Shown here: piece by piece, positions 38,992 to 47,538 of the stretch | Layout of the letters: every line of letters begins with the position of its first letter | Numbering within the stretch: the stretch's first letter is position 1 | Source: Actinomycetota bacterium | GTDB taxonomy: Bacteria; Actinomycetota; Actinomycetes; S36-B12 | NCBI GenBank assembly: GCA_030684515.1 | Contig: JAUXVJ010000009.1 | Span: 62,001-126,000, forward strand | Length of the DNA: 64,000 bases | Reading direction: 5' to 3' | The notes under the pieces: model-generated | What the model saw: only the letters and a program-made list of their open reading frames with translations | The model's database searches: none | What the model was told of the DNA's origin: nothing | Program-made: the position numbers and the translations under genes

Positions 38992-40455
38992 CTATCTCAG
39001 GTTGGTCTTTGAATCCAGCAGCACCGCTTCGATGACCCTCTTTGCAATTGGCGCTGCGAGACCGTTTCCACTGATCTCTGCCGTTCCGGCTTCCTCGATC
39101 ATGACTGCGACAGCGACCTGAGGATTGTTTGCGGGAGCAAATGCCACGAACCATGCGACAGACGGTCGTGCATTTCCGGTTTGTGCGGTCCCGGTCTTGC
39201 CCGCCACATCTATGCCAGGGATCTGAGCATTGGAGCCGGTTCCGTTGTCCACGACGTTGACCATCATCGCCGTCTCTGATGCGGCGTTCTGCGGAGTCAT
39301 GGCTTGCCGGAATACCGACGGAAGAGTCGTCTGCAGGATCGAAAGGTCAGGACCTCGGATCTGCTGCACAAGGTAGGGGTTCATCAGCACGCCCTTGTTG
39401 CCGATGGCTGAGGCAACCATGGCCATCTGCAACGCCGTTGCGCGAACTTCGAACTGTCCGATGGAGCTCAAGGCGGTCTGTGGAGCGTCGGGATCCTCAG
39501 GGAAAGTGGAGCGTGCTGCGCGCAGAGGTATCTCAAAGCTTGAATCAAAGCCCATGCTCTGCGCTTGGGCGCGCAAGGCATCATCCCCGAGTTGGTTGCC
39601 CAGATACGCGAAGGCGGTGTTGCAGGAGACGGCGAGCGCCCGCTCCAAGGTGAGGAAGCCACTGGGGCTGCATGCGCGGCCCTGCCAGTTCTGCAGTTCC
39701 TTGGTGGAGTTCGGCAAGCGGTAGGAGGCCGGTCCGGGCAGAATTGAATTGGCGGTGTACTTACCTGAGGCGAGGGCGGCGGCGGTAACCACGAGCTTGA
39801 AGGTTGAACCAGGCGGATTCAGCGCAACGAGTGGGCGATTCAGCAGTGGCTTCCTCGGATCAGCGGTGAGCTTCTCGTAGTAGGCGCGAATCTCAGCGGG
39901 ATTGTGAGAGGACAACAGATTCGGATCGAAGGACGGAGATTGCGCAGACGCCAGAATCCGACCAGTTGAAGGCTCGATCGCCACAACAGCGCCAGTCTTG
40001 CTGCCCAGACCCTTGAAGGCGGCCACCTGCGCTCGACTGTTGATCGTCGTCGTGACAGCGCCGCCTTGAATCTGGCGGCCGGCGAACAGTTGCTTGGTGC
40101 GATCGACAAAGAGCAAGTCTGAGCTGCCATTGAGGATTCGGTTCTCAGTGCGCTCCAGCCCCGTCGCACCATAGACGAGCGAGTAGAAGCCTGTGATGGG
40201 TGCATACAGCGGTCCATTGGAGTAGACGCGCTTGTATCGAAGGGTGTCACCAGTCTCGACTGAACGCGCAGCGGGATCAGCAGCCACCAGGATCGGGCCG
40301 CGCTCGCGGTCGTATTGAGCGAGCAGTTGGCGTTGATTGCCGGGGCGGTCCCGATAATCGGCGGCTCGGAATACCTGGATGATCGTGATGTTGACGACGA
40401 GTGCAAGCAACAGCAGTGCCAGCACCGCGCTTACGCGGCGGATGGGGCGATTCAT
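38992..40455 (-). CDS. pbpA: Class B penicillin-binding protein (PbpA)
   Basis: A 487-aa transpeptidase anchored by one N-terminal transmembrane helix (about 8-29). The catalytic motifs are S217-T-F-K220 (PPGSTFK), SCN at 277-279 and KTG at 420-422. The N-terminal DRERGPILVA block is the class B dimerisation part. Works with the SEDS glycosyltransferase encoded by the overlapping rodA (shared ATGA at 40452-40455). CrgA and FhaA of the family interact with it in mycobacteria. Confidence 0.94.
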   Translation of the reverse strand: MNRPIRRVSAVLALLLLALVVNITIIQVFRAADYRDRPGNQRQLLAQYDRERGPILVAADPAARSVETGDTLRYKRVYSNGPLYAPITGFYSLVYGATGLERTENRILNGSSDLLFVDRTKQLFAGRQIQGGAVTTTINSRAQVAAFKGLGSKTGAVVAIEPSTGRILASAQSPSFDPNLLSSHNPAEIRAYYEKLTADPRKPLLNRPLVALNPPGSTFKLVVTAAALASGKYTANSILPGPASYRLPNSTKELQNWQGRACSPSGFLTLERALAVSCNTAFAYLGNQLGDDALRAQAQSMGFDSSFEIPLRAARSTFPEDPDAPQTALSSIGQFEVRATALQMAMVASAIGNKGVLMNPYLVQQIRGPDLSILQTTLPSVFRQAMTPQNAASETAMMVNVVDNGTGSNAQIPGIDVAGKTGTAQTGNARPSVAWFVAFAPANNPQVAVAVMIEEAGTAEISGNGLAAPIAKRVIEAVLLDSKTNLR

Positions 40456-41846
40456 ACTTTCCGCACCACCTGGGTCAAGGCCTCGTCAACGCCAGGGACA
40501 TACACGTCAGGTCGTCGAGCACGATCCGAAATCCGAATCAACAACGCCACGATGACCCAGTTGGCAACAAGTGAGGATCCGCCGTAGGACAGGAATGGAG
40601 TCGTCAGCCCGGTCAGAGGAATCAATCGCGTCACACCCCCGGCGATGACGAACACCTGCAGGGCCAAGGTCAGCGACAGTCCGACGGCAAGCAACTGGCC
40701 AAAGGAGTCGCGCACAGCAATGGCGGTGCGAATGCCGCGCTCAACGAGAATTGCGTACAGCAGAAGTAGCACGACAAGCCCGGTCCAGCCCAGTTCCTCG
40801 CCAATGGCAGCGATGATGAAGTCAGTGTTGGCAAAGGGCACGAAGTCGGGGTAGCCCTGACCCAGGCCGCTGCCGAACATGCCACCACTTGCCAGTCCGT
40901 ACAGCGACTGCACGAGCTGGTAGCCAGTGTTGTTGGCATCGCCCCACGGATCCCACCAAATGTCCACACGATTGCGAACATGCCCGAAGGCGAAGTACGC
41001 GGCCGTGGCGCCGAATACAAACAGCGTCGCACCGAGGATCAGCCAGGAACGCCGCTGCGTGGCGATGTAGAGCATGAAGACGAACAGTCCAAAGAACAAA
41101 AGGGAAGTGCCGAGGTCGCGCTCGAAGACCAGAACCGCCAGGGACACCAGCCAGGCCACCATGATCGGACCCAGATCCTTGGGTCGGGGAAAGCCGATGC
41201 CGAAGATCTTGGTGCGCACCAAGGCCAGTGAGTCGCGCTTCATGACCAAGTAGCCGGCGAAGAAGATCGTCAGCAGGATCTTCGCGGCCTCGGCTGGCTG
41301 GAAGGACAATCCAAGGACGCGCACCCACAGTGTTGCGCCATTGACGGTGTTGCCGATCACTGGCACCAGAGGTAACACGAGTGCGACAAGACCGAGCAGA
41401 CCGAAGGTGAAGGTGAAGCGCTGGAGCCTGCGGTGGTCCCTGAGCAAAATGATGGTCGCGATGAAGAGCACTACCGCTACTGCGAACCACGTCAGTTGCG
41501 CATAAACATCAGGGGTGGGCGCGGGCGCATCGTTGCGTTCGGCGCGCTGTGCTGCAGCAACGTCAATGCGATAGATCATCACTAGGCCGAGCACAGTCAG
41601 CAAGGTTGCAATGGGCAGGAGTATCGGATCCGCGTAGCTTGCCCTCAAGCGCACCACGATGTGCATGGCGATCGCCAGCACACCGACGATGCTGACGGTG
41701 ATCCACATCGGAACAGTCATGCCCTCGCCGGTGGCCCAACCAATCTGAACTGCGGCAATTACCCCAAGGGCCCACGCGCCAATGATCAGCAGAAGCTCAG
41801 TCGTACGGCGTGTGGGCTGCCGAGTTGGCACATTCAGAAATGCCAT
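40452..41846 (-). CDS. rodA: SEDS peptidoglycan glycosyltransferase RodA/FtsW-type
   Basis: A 464-aa polytopic protein with about 11-12 transmembrane helices. SEDS features: LGLSFQPAEAAKILL, the ERDLGTSLLFFGLF segment and GLTTPFLSYGGSSL. It polymerises lipid II into glycan strands and pairs with PbpA. Start is the ATG at 41846, whose A is the last base of the pstP TGA (TGATG); a longer frame begins inside pstP. Confidence 0.93.
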   Translation of the reverse strand: MAFLNVPTRQPTRRTTELLLIIGAWALGVIAAVQIGWATGEGMTVPMWITVSIVGVLAIAMHIVVRLRASYADPILLPIATLLTVLGLVMIYRIDVAAAQRAERNDAPAPTPDVYAQLTWFAVAVVLFIATIILLRDHRRLQRFTFTFGLLGLVALVLPLVPVIGNTVNGATLWVRVLGLSFQPAEAAKILLTIFFAGYLVMKRDSLALVRTKIFGIGFPRPKDLGPIMVAWLVSLAVLVFERDLGTSLLFFGLFVFMLYIATQRRSWLILGATLFVFGATAAYFAFGHVRNRVDIWWDPWGDANNTGYQLVQSLYGLASGGMFGSGLGQGYPDFVPFANTDFIIAAIGEELGWTGLVVLLLLYAILVERGIRTAIAVRDSFGQLLAVGLSLTLALQVFVIAGGVTRLIPLTGLTTPFLSYGGSSLVANWVIVALLIRISDRARRPDVYVPGVDEALTQVVRKV

Positions 41847-43123
41847 CAGTTCGGAGTTCCTGGGCAACCTACCGCGGGAGTCTCGGCCTGGCATTCAGCC
41901 GCGCGTTGAGCGAGTTCTCTGGTGATGCGAGCTGCGTCATTCTCGTCTGCGGCAGGAATGCCCTTGCTGACCAATTCCTGATCAAACAGTGGCAGCGTGC
42001 CAACTGCGACTTGGCTGTCGGTCGTGACTCGAGACAGTGAGAACCCAAGTGCTGAGCCAGGAATCCCGTTGTAGACAGCCACAGTTCCGGTGCCGGGGTT
42101 GCCGTACACGCTGACGTACCACTGATGCTGCAACCAGCTGCGGCCGGCAAAGACGCTGACAGCGACGACTGCGAGAATCGCGATGATGCTGAGTATCCAC
42201 TGCAGTGAACGACGCCGTCGCACCTCGCGCTTTCGCACCTGCAAGGCGTTCTCGGGAGTGGCAGCCGCAGCGCGTGCTCTGGCGATCGCGACGTTTTCGG
42301 GATCTGGTTCGGCATCGAGGGGAAACTCCACATGGGGAAGGCGTTCGCGCACGCGTAATTCACCGGCTGCGCCGACAACGACAGGAAGAATCGTTGAGTC
42401 AGCAATGTCAAGGTCGTAATCAATGACATCGGCGACGACGACGGTGACGTTGTCCGGTGCGCCATACTCCAGCGCGCGGTCGACCAGTCGGGTGACACAA
42501 CCGGTGGGCTCCCCCTCGGCTAGCAGCAGTCCAATTTCCTCGTTGCTCATGACACCCGAGAGCCCGTCCGAGCACAGCAGATAGCGATCGCCAGCCCGCG
42601 CTTCGCGCACGGAGAGATCAGCCTCAACCGGATTCACACCATCAAGTGCCCGCATTAGCAGTGAACGGCGGGGGTGTGTTGCGGCCTCCTCCTCCGAGAT
42701 GCGTCCGGCGTCAACGAGTGTCTGCACATACGTGTGGTCGTGTGTGAGCTGGCTCAGCTCGCCATCGCGCAGGAGATAGGCGCGTGAGTCGCCTACGTGC
42801 ACGACTGCAAGCCGAGCGCCGAGCCAATACAAGGCAGTGACAGTGGTGCCCATGCCCTCAACCTCAGTGTCGTGCCGCACGAGCTCGACGATCGAGTTGC
42901 CGATGCGATCAACAGCGTCAGCCAATGCGGTGACCGGATCGGACGGAGGGGTCGCGTCGAGTTCGGCGAGAATCGCTACGGCGGTGGCTGAAGCCAGCTC
43001 ACCGGCGGCGTGGCCACCCATACCGTCAGCAATGACGAGCAGGCTTGGGCCCGCATAGCCGGAGTCCTCATTTCCAGGACGTACTAGTCCAACATCGGAT
43101 CGAGCCGCGTAGCGCAGTTGCAT
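41846..43123 (-). CDS. pstP: PP2C-type Ser/Thr phosphatase PstP
   Basis: A 425-aa phosphatase that reverses PknB phosphorylation. The N-terminal PPM domain (about 5-240) has the metal-binding RPGNEDSGY, VIADGMGGHAAGE, VHVGDSRAYL, CSDGLSGV and GAPDNVTVVVA blocks. A basic juxtamembrane stretch (KREVRRRRS) leads to one transmembrane helix near residue 310, followed by about 95 extracytoplasmic residues ending in a Cys-rich, Pro-rich tail. Eleven bases separate it from fhaB. Confidence 0.94.
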   Translation of the reverse strand: MQLRYAARSDVGLVRPGNEDSGYAGPSLLVIADGMGGHAAGELASATAVAILAELDATPPSDPVTALADAVDRIGNSIVELVRHDTEVEGMGTTVTALYWLGARLAVVHVGDSRAYLLRDGELSQLTHDHTYVQTLVDAGRISEEEAATHPRRSLLMRALDGVNPVEADLSVREARAGDRYLLCSDGLSGVMSNEEIGLLLAEGEPTGCVTRLVDRALEYGAPDNVTVVVADVIDYDLDIADSTILPVVVGAAGELRVRERLPHVEFPLDAEPDPENVAIARARAAAATPENALQVRKREVRRRRSLQWILSIIAILAVVAVSVFAGRSWLQHQWYVSVYGNPGTGTVAVYNGIPGSALGFSLSRVTTDSQVAVGTLPLFDQELVSKGIPAADENDAARITRELAQRAAECQAETPAVGCPGTPN

Positions 43124-43134
43124 TGGCTGCTCCG

Positions 43135-43614
43135 CTACTTCTGCAATTGCAAGGTAGTTCGGCCCACGCGCAAGGGAACTCCAACGGGCAGAGCCGTGGC
43201 GCTTGTGATGCGAGTGCGATCAATCCAGGTGCCGTTGGTCGAGCCGAGATCCTCAACCATCCAGACGCCATCTATGACGAAGACGCGAGTGTGACGACTG
43301 GAGGCGTAGTCGTCTTCGACAACGACTGTTGAATCAGGAGCGCGCCCGATGGTCACATCGGCAGTGCCAAGTGGGATGACAGTGCCGCTGAGGGCTCCAT
43401 CAGTGACGATCAACTTTGAGCCACGCACTTTTGCTGCCTTGTTCTTGGGAACCTTGGCAGGGCGTGGCGGTCGTGGGGTGCGGCCAAGGGCTATGGGCCG
43501 AGCCTCAGCCGGTTGCTTGAGATCTCGTCGAAGGACCAACACAGTGGTCAGCACGAACAGCCACATCAGTCCCAGAAAGGCAAGCCTTGCGAGGGTGAGT
43601 CCGAGCTCGGACAC
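43135..43614 (-). CDS. fhaB: FHA-domain protein FhaB (FipA-like)
   Basis: A 159-aa protein with a transmembrane helix at the N-terminus (about 8-30), a basic linker, and a C-terminal FHA domain (about 70-158). The phosphothreonine-binding residues are visible in TIGRAPDSTVVVEDDYASSRH and DLGSTNGTWIDRTRI. It reads out PknB phosphorylation and helps division in mycobacteria. GTG start three bases after the fhaA stop. Confidence 0.92.
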   Translation of the reverse strand: MSELGLTLARLAFLGLMWLFVLTTVLVLRRDLKQPAEARPIALGRTPRPPRPAKVPKNKAAKVRGSKLIVTDGALSGTVIPLGTADVTIGRAPDSTVVVEDDYASSRHTRVFVIDGVWMVEDLGSTNGTWIDRTRITSATALPVGVPLRVGRTTLQLQK

Positions 43615-43617
43615 AGG

Positions 43618-44319
43618 TCACAGGCTCCGGAACACGAGGGTGGTGGAGCCCACCTGAATAGCGGTGCCCTCGGCCAGCTCAAGCTCGGTGATGCGTTGCC
43701 CACCAACAGTGGTGCCATTGGTGGAATTGAGATCGCGGACGCGCAGCGGAGTGCCCATCACGATCTCGCAGTGGTGCCGGGAAACGCCAGGATCATCGAC
43801 CCGAATGTCGACATCGGCTCCGCGCCCAATGCGAGTCACCGCACGGACAAGCGGGTAGGCCGTTCTTCCGACTTCCAGGCGAGGTTGACCGCCCAGTGCT
43901 GCACCTTCTGTGCTGTCCAGATCGGCGCTTCCACTTTGAGCCGCAACCTCAGCGCGCGCTTCACTGCGCACCCGGAAGATGCCCGTCTCAAGGTCCTCAT
44001 CTTGGGAGATCGTCACGTGAACCCCGCCTAGCAGGGTGTAGCGCTGTTCAGCGGCGTAGCCCTGCACCAAGGTGATGAGCTCTCCTTGCAGAGCATCGCG
44101 AAAGACTGCCAAGCGGGTGTAGTCATGGCCGGAGAGTTCGATGTTGAAGACATTTGGGACGACAGTGCGGCTGCGGTCCATGATCGCCGCACGATCATCG
44201 AGTTCACGCTGCAATGCAGATGCGATCTCCACCGGTTGGACCTCGGCTTTGAAGGCACGCGCAAACGCCCCATTGACCATCCGGTCGAGGGAGTCCTCAA
44301 ACCGAGCAAGCAGCCCCAC
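43618..44319 (-). CDS. fhaA: FHA-domain protein FhaA (DUF3662)
   Basis: A 233-aa cytoplasmic protein, shorter than mycobacterial FhaA (over 500) because the Pro-rich linker is nearly absent. N-terminal DUF3662 (GLLARFEDSLDRMVNGAFARAFKAEVQP) and C-terminal FHA domain (TRIGRGADVDIRV, SRHHCEI, DLNSTNGTTV). In mycobacteria it binds phosphorylated MviN pseudokinase; here that partner is at 12241-13725. GTG at 44319 is preferred over the one at 44325 because GAGG lies just upstream and it gives the usual MGLLARFE start. Confidence 0.92.
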   Translation of the reverse strand: MGLLARFEDSLDRMVNGAFARAFKAEVQPVEIASALQRELDDRAAIMDRSRTVVPNVFNIELSGHDYTRLAVFRDALQGELITLVQGYAAEQRYTLLGGVHVTISQDEDLETGIFRVRSEARAEVAAQSGSADLDSTEGAALGGQPRLEVGRTAYPLVRAVTRIGRGADVDIRVDDPGVSRHHCEIVMGTPLRVRDLNSTNGTTVGGQRITELELAEGTAIQVGSTTLVFRSL

Positions 44320-44385
44320 ACACACCTCGTTCGATCGACAATCGTCTTGGCATGGTACCTCGCATACTTGTGGAATCCCCGAGGC

Positions 44386-44420
44386 GCGACTTCGCGTGAA
44401 GTCGCACTCTCATGTGAGAG
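44386..44420. terminator. Two adjacent hairpins upstream of the fhaA operon
   Basis: GCGACTTC (44386-44393) pairs perfectly with GAAGTCGC (44398-44405), loop GCGT; next to it CTCTCA (44407-44412) pairs with TGAGAG (44415-44420). They lie between the end of the SRPBCC gene (minus strand, 44433) and the fhaA start, and probably insulate the two units. Confidence 0.5.
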
Positions 44421-44432
44421 ATGCTTCGTACG

Positions 44433-44912
44433 TCAGGCGGAAAGCAGCGCCTGTTCCAATCGCGCCAAACTGGCTTCCATCATGTGTTGGGGGACAACGG
44501 GAAAGGTCACGCGATCGCGGTACTTCTCAGGGATTGCGGCCCAGTCGACATAGTTGGCGACTTCGGTCTCGGAATCGCTGATGGGTGTGAGCGAGATGCC
44601 GTAGAAATGGCCGAATGCTGGACGGCCAACCGTGCCCACGCTCCACTCCAGAAGTCGATTCGGCTCGATGGCAGTGACCGTGTTGAGCACGTCGTATTTG
44701 CCCATCTCGGGCACGTCCCCCAGTGGCTCGCGGTCCATGTTGATGATGAAGGTGTCGCCCACCGCGGTCAGCGGCTTGTCATCAGGTGCCGAGATCAACA
44801 TGCCCGAACCGTCCATCGCTACATGCCCGGAGGGCAAGGTGACCAGCGAGAAGATGACCTCCGCTGACGCCGGGATTACTCGAGTGACGGTCATGCGGGT
44901 TGCTTCAGACAC
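44433..44912 (-). CDS. SRPBCC-fold protein (polyketide cyclase/START-like)
   Basis: A 159-aa single-domain protein. The pattern RVIPASAEVIFSLVTLPSGH at the N-terminus, the central EWSVGTVGRPAFGHFYGISL strand and a long C-terminal helix with MMEASLARLEQALL fit the SRPBCC helix-grip fold that binds hydrophobic ligands. The ligand cannot be told. GTG start with AAGGAGCACC upstream. It stands alone between fhaA and tRNA-Leu. Confidence 0.78.
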   Translation of the reverse strand: MSEATRMTVTRVIPASAEVIFSLVTLPSGHVAMDGSGMLISAPDDKPLTAVGDTFIINMDREPLGDVPEMGKYDVLNTVTAIEPNRLLEWSVGTVGRPAFGHFYGISLTPISDSETEVANYVDWAAIPEKYRDRVTFPVVPQHMMEASLARLEQALLSA

Positions 44913-45007
44913 GGTGCTCCTTGGAGATACAGGTCAGACAGGCTCTGGACTGTGAGATTAGCGCCCTGATTGACCCTGTACGCTCTGCTTGCTTCAAAGC
45001 AAGGTAG

Positions 45008-45094
45008 GCGCGAGTGGCGGAATAGGCAGACGCGCACGGTTCAGGTCCGTGTGCCCGAAAGGGTGTGGGGGTTCAACTCCCCCCTCGCGCACCA
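45008..45094 (+). tRNA. tRNA-Leu (CAG)
   Basis: 87-nt class II tRNA. Acceptor GCGCGAG (45008-45014) pairs with CTCGCGC (45084-45090); discriminator A at 45091 and CCA encoded at 45092-45094. Anticodon loop TTCAGGT (CAG) in CACGG/CCGTG; variable arm TGCCCGAAAGGGT. Unlike the Ile and Ala genes its CCA is encoded. A tRNA-Leu after fhaA is conserved in mycobacteria. Confidence 0.97.
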
Positions 45095-45095
45095 C

Positions 45096-45113
45096 CCCAT
45101 GGTTTCCCATGGG
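45096..45113 (+). terminator. Hairpin directly after tRNA-Leu
   Basis: CCCATGG (45096-45102) pairs with CCATGGG (45107-45113), loop TTTC; it begins one base after the encoded CCA. A further weak GACCCC/GGGG stem follows. Likely ends the tRNA transcript. Confidence 0.45.
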
Positions 45114-45184
45114 CGACCCCAGTCAGGGGCTAGCGGCGTTCTTCGTGATGCTGACTTTTTGGCTCCACGAGGCATGATGGAAAC

Positions 45185-46297
45185 ATGCGGACCGGGCGAT
45201 TGGCGGCTTTTGGCGCGCTCGCGGTGGTCACAGTCCTGGGTCTTTCTGGCTTGCCAGACTCCGTGGCGGCCCCCGATCCCAGCCTGCAGCAGGTCAGAGC
45301 GCAGGTTCGAGACCTGCAGATGAGTGCCGCCGGTGCGGCCGAGCGAGCTAGCGCGGCCCAGTTGCGCCTGTCCGGTATTTCCAAGAGCTTGACTGCAATG
45401 CAAAGGCGCGCGGATCGTGAGCTTGCCGCCTATCAGGCCGCGGCCGCGAACGTGGAGCGCTTGGCACGCGATGCCTACATGAGCGGCGGCCTGGACTCAA
45501 CTCTTGAGATCCTGATGGCCGATGATCCGACTGCATTGCTCAACCAGGCTGCCGTTGTCACCCAACTGCAGCAGAAGCAGATCGCCCAGATGCGTCGCGC
45601 AAAGACCACAGGCCTGCGTGTTGCACAGACCCAGGCCCAGATCGCGGATCAGGAGAGTGCCGCGAGGGTAGTTCGCGATGAGTTGGCGCGGGCAAAGGCG
45701 GAATCGGACGCTCGGGTGGCGCAAGCACAGGCAGTGCTTGACAGCCTGGAGGAAGCCGACCGGCAGCGCCTGGCCCGCATTGCTCAGGAGGAGCGCGCTC
45801 GGGATATCGCTGCGGCTCGAGCCCAGCAGGAGGCGCAGGACGCACAGGACGCACGGGATCGGCAGGACGGAAACGACCAGCGACCGTCATCGGTAGGTGC
45901 TGACACCCGGGCCGAGGGCGAATTTGTTGGCGGCACTCGGGGTGAGACTGCAGTGAAGTACGCGCTCTCCCAGGTGGGAGATCGGTACTCGTTCAGCGCC
46001 GACCCGCCGAGCTCCTGGGACTGCTCGAAGCTGACGGCGGCGGCCTGGGGCAAGGCCGGCGTGGGACTGACCGCCCTCAGCTATACGCAGTGGGACCAGA
46101 CCAGGCGGGTGCCGGTCAGCGACATTCGTCCAGGAGACCTGGTCTTCTACTTTGGCAAAGGCGCGCATCATGTGGCGATATACATCGGCAACGGGAAGAT
46201 GGTCAGCGCCTCCAATCCCTCTGATGGAGTGGAGATCATCGACTTCCTTGGACCTTGGTACAGAGAACGCTTCAGCGGTGTGGGACGGGTCATGTAG
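45185..46297 (+). CDS. Secreted NlpC/P60 peptidoglycan hydrolase with coiled coil (RipA-like)
   Basis: A 370-aa exported cell-wall hydrolase. Signal peptide: residues 1-29 (AAFGALAVVTVLGLSGLPDSVAA). A long coiled coil follows (about 35-230, rich in Gln/Arg/Ala heptads). The C-terminal NlpC/P60 domain (about 250-370) has catalytic Cys near 280 (SSWDCSK, a variant of DCSG) and His near 328 (HHVAIYIGN). Such enzymes cut the peptide stem at D-Glu-meso-DAP to separate daughters. Start ATG with a CATGAT -10-like hexamer ending seven bases before it. Confidence 0.87.
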   Translation: MRTGRLAAFGALAVVTVLGLSGLPDSVAAPDPSLQQVRAQVRDLQMSAAGAAERASAAQLRLSGISKSLTAMQRRADRELAAYQAAAANVERLARDAYMSGGLDSTLEILMADDPTALLNQAAVVTQLQQKQIAQMRRAKTTGLRVAQTQAQIADQESAARVVRDELARAKAESDARVAQAQAVLDSLEEADRQRLARIAQEERARDIAAARAQQEAQDAQDARDRQDGNDQRPSSVGADTRAEGEFVGGTRGETAVKYALSQVGDRYSFSADPPSSWDCSKLTAAAWGKAGVGLTALSYTQWDQTRRVPVSDIRPGDLVFYFGKGAHHVAIYIGNGKMVSASNPSDGVEIIDFLGPWYRERFSGVGRVM

Positions 46298-46304
46298 GAC
46301 CAGT

Positions 46305-47492
46305 TCAGTGCTTGCCGAGTTGCTCCCAGACCATGCCGTCTGGCGTATCGCGCACTTCGATGCCGGCGTCGGTCAGTGAATCGCGCACAAGGTCACTCAT
46401 TGCGTAGTCCTTGTTCTCGCGGGCGAGTCGGCGAACCTCCAGAGCGATATTCACCAGCGGCTCCAGAACGACTCGGGTGTCAACCAGACCGTTGCGAGCA
46501 GTGTCAGCCAACTGCACCAGCATCGAGCGAAGCGCCTCGTGGGCCTGGATTGACGTGGTACTGAAGAGCTCGGACTCAACCTCAAGGGCAATCGCCGCGG
46601 CCCCATCAGTGTCGCCTTCAGTCAGTAGTGCAGCGAAGCGCTGGGCGGGATCGTTGCTGGAAGTGGCTGTCGACTCGGGAGCCTCGGCGACATTGACTGG
46701 TTGGTTCTTGAAGAAGTGACGCACGTGATCGACGGTGGTCGTGCTGCCAGCGGCGATGAATTCGAGTTCATCACGATTGCGTAGCGTCAGTCCGCCAGGC
46801 CCGTAGACAGAGATCTCGTCGGTGTTCAGGTCCATGACCACGGCGGTGTGCTCATCGACACCAATGACTCCGATACCGGCGGGCAGCAAGGCTTCAAGAG
46901 TCTTGAGTCGCTCAAGGCCGATGTAGCAGCAACTGGTGTCGTGTCGACCGCCTTCGCGGTTGTCGAAGTGTGGAACAACAACTGCTTGGATTCCGGTTGC
47001 GGTGCCCAGCAGGTTGAGTCCATGAAGCCAATAGGGGTCCAGTCCCACTTTGTAGATCTCATAGACCGGAATGGCATAGCTGCCGATCGTGGCCGCCGCT
47101 GCACTTCCGATGACCAGAGTGCCGTTGCGCGTCAAGACCTCGGCCAAGGCCCCCGGAATTGGGGTGTCCTGCCAATGCTGCAGCGCATATGAAGGACTCC
47201 CCGGACCGGCGAAGACCCAGTCGGAGCGATTGATGAGCGCAAGAGTGCGCTCGCGATCAAGAACGGGATCGTCCTTGCGTCGCCATTTACCGATTTCAAT
47301 GGTCTGACCAACAGACTCATCGAAGTACTGCTGATATTTCGATGAGAGGTCATCGGCATTGACCTGGAAGCCGAAAGGCGTGTCGAGCATCATTTTTGCG
47401 CCATCGCCAAGGTTGGCAAACAAGGTGCGATGCAACTTCACCATGCCTGGGGCATTCTCACCGGAACCCATGATGACCAGGCGTCCACTCAC
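46305..47492 (-). CDS. Peptidase S51/cyanophycinase-like domain fused to a CysRS C-terminal-like domain
   Basis: A 395-aa protein with two visible parts. Residues about 1-270 look like the class I amidotransferase-like fold of peptidase S51/cyanophycinase: GSGENAP, DWVFAGPGSPSYAL, a nucleophile-elbow position reading IGSAAAA, VVPHFDNR and IGVDEHTAVVMD. Family members have G-x-S-A-G-A at the elbow; here the Ser is Ala, so catalytic activity is doubtful. After a short linker, residues about 285-395 resemble the C-terminal anticodon/DALR region of cysteinyl-tRNA synthetase (KDYAMSDLVRDSLTDAGIEVRDTPDG). The catalytic core of CysRS is absent. Start chosen at the GTG 47492, which gives SGRLVIMGSGE and avoids overlap with the SDR gene; an earlier codon at 47582 would enter it. 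Role unknown. Confidence 0.6.
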   Translation of the reverse strand: MSGRLVIMGSGENAPGMVKLHRTLFANLGDGAKMMLDTPFGFQVNADDLSSKYQQYFDESVGQTIEIGKWRRKDDPVLDRERTLALINRSDWVFAGPGSPSYALQHWQDTPIPGALAEVLTRNGTLVIGSAAAATIGSYAIPVYEIYKVGLDPYWLHGLNLLGTATGIQAVVVPHFDNREGGRHDTSCCYIGLERLKTLEALLPAGIGVIGVDEHTAVVMDLNTDEISVYGPGGLTLRNRDELEFIAAGSTTTVDHVRHFFKNQPVNVAEAPESTATSSNDPAQRFAALLTEGDTDGAAAIALEVESELFSTTSIQAHEALRSMLVQLADTARNGLVDTRVVLEPLVNIALEVRRLARENKDYAMSDLVRDSLTDAGIEVRDTPDGMVWEQLGKH

Positions 47493-47538
47493 GAGACCAG
47501 CATGGCCTACTTCACGAGCGCAACAAAACAGCGATGCT

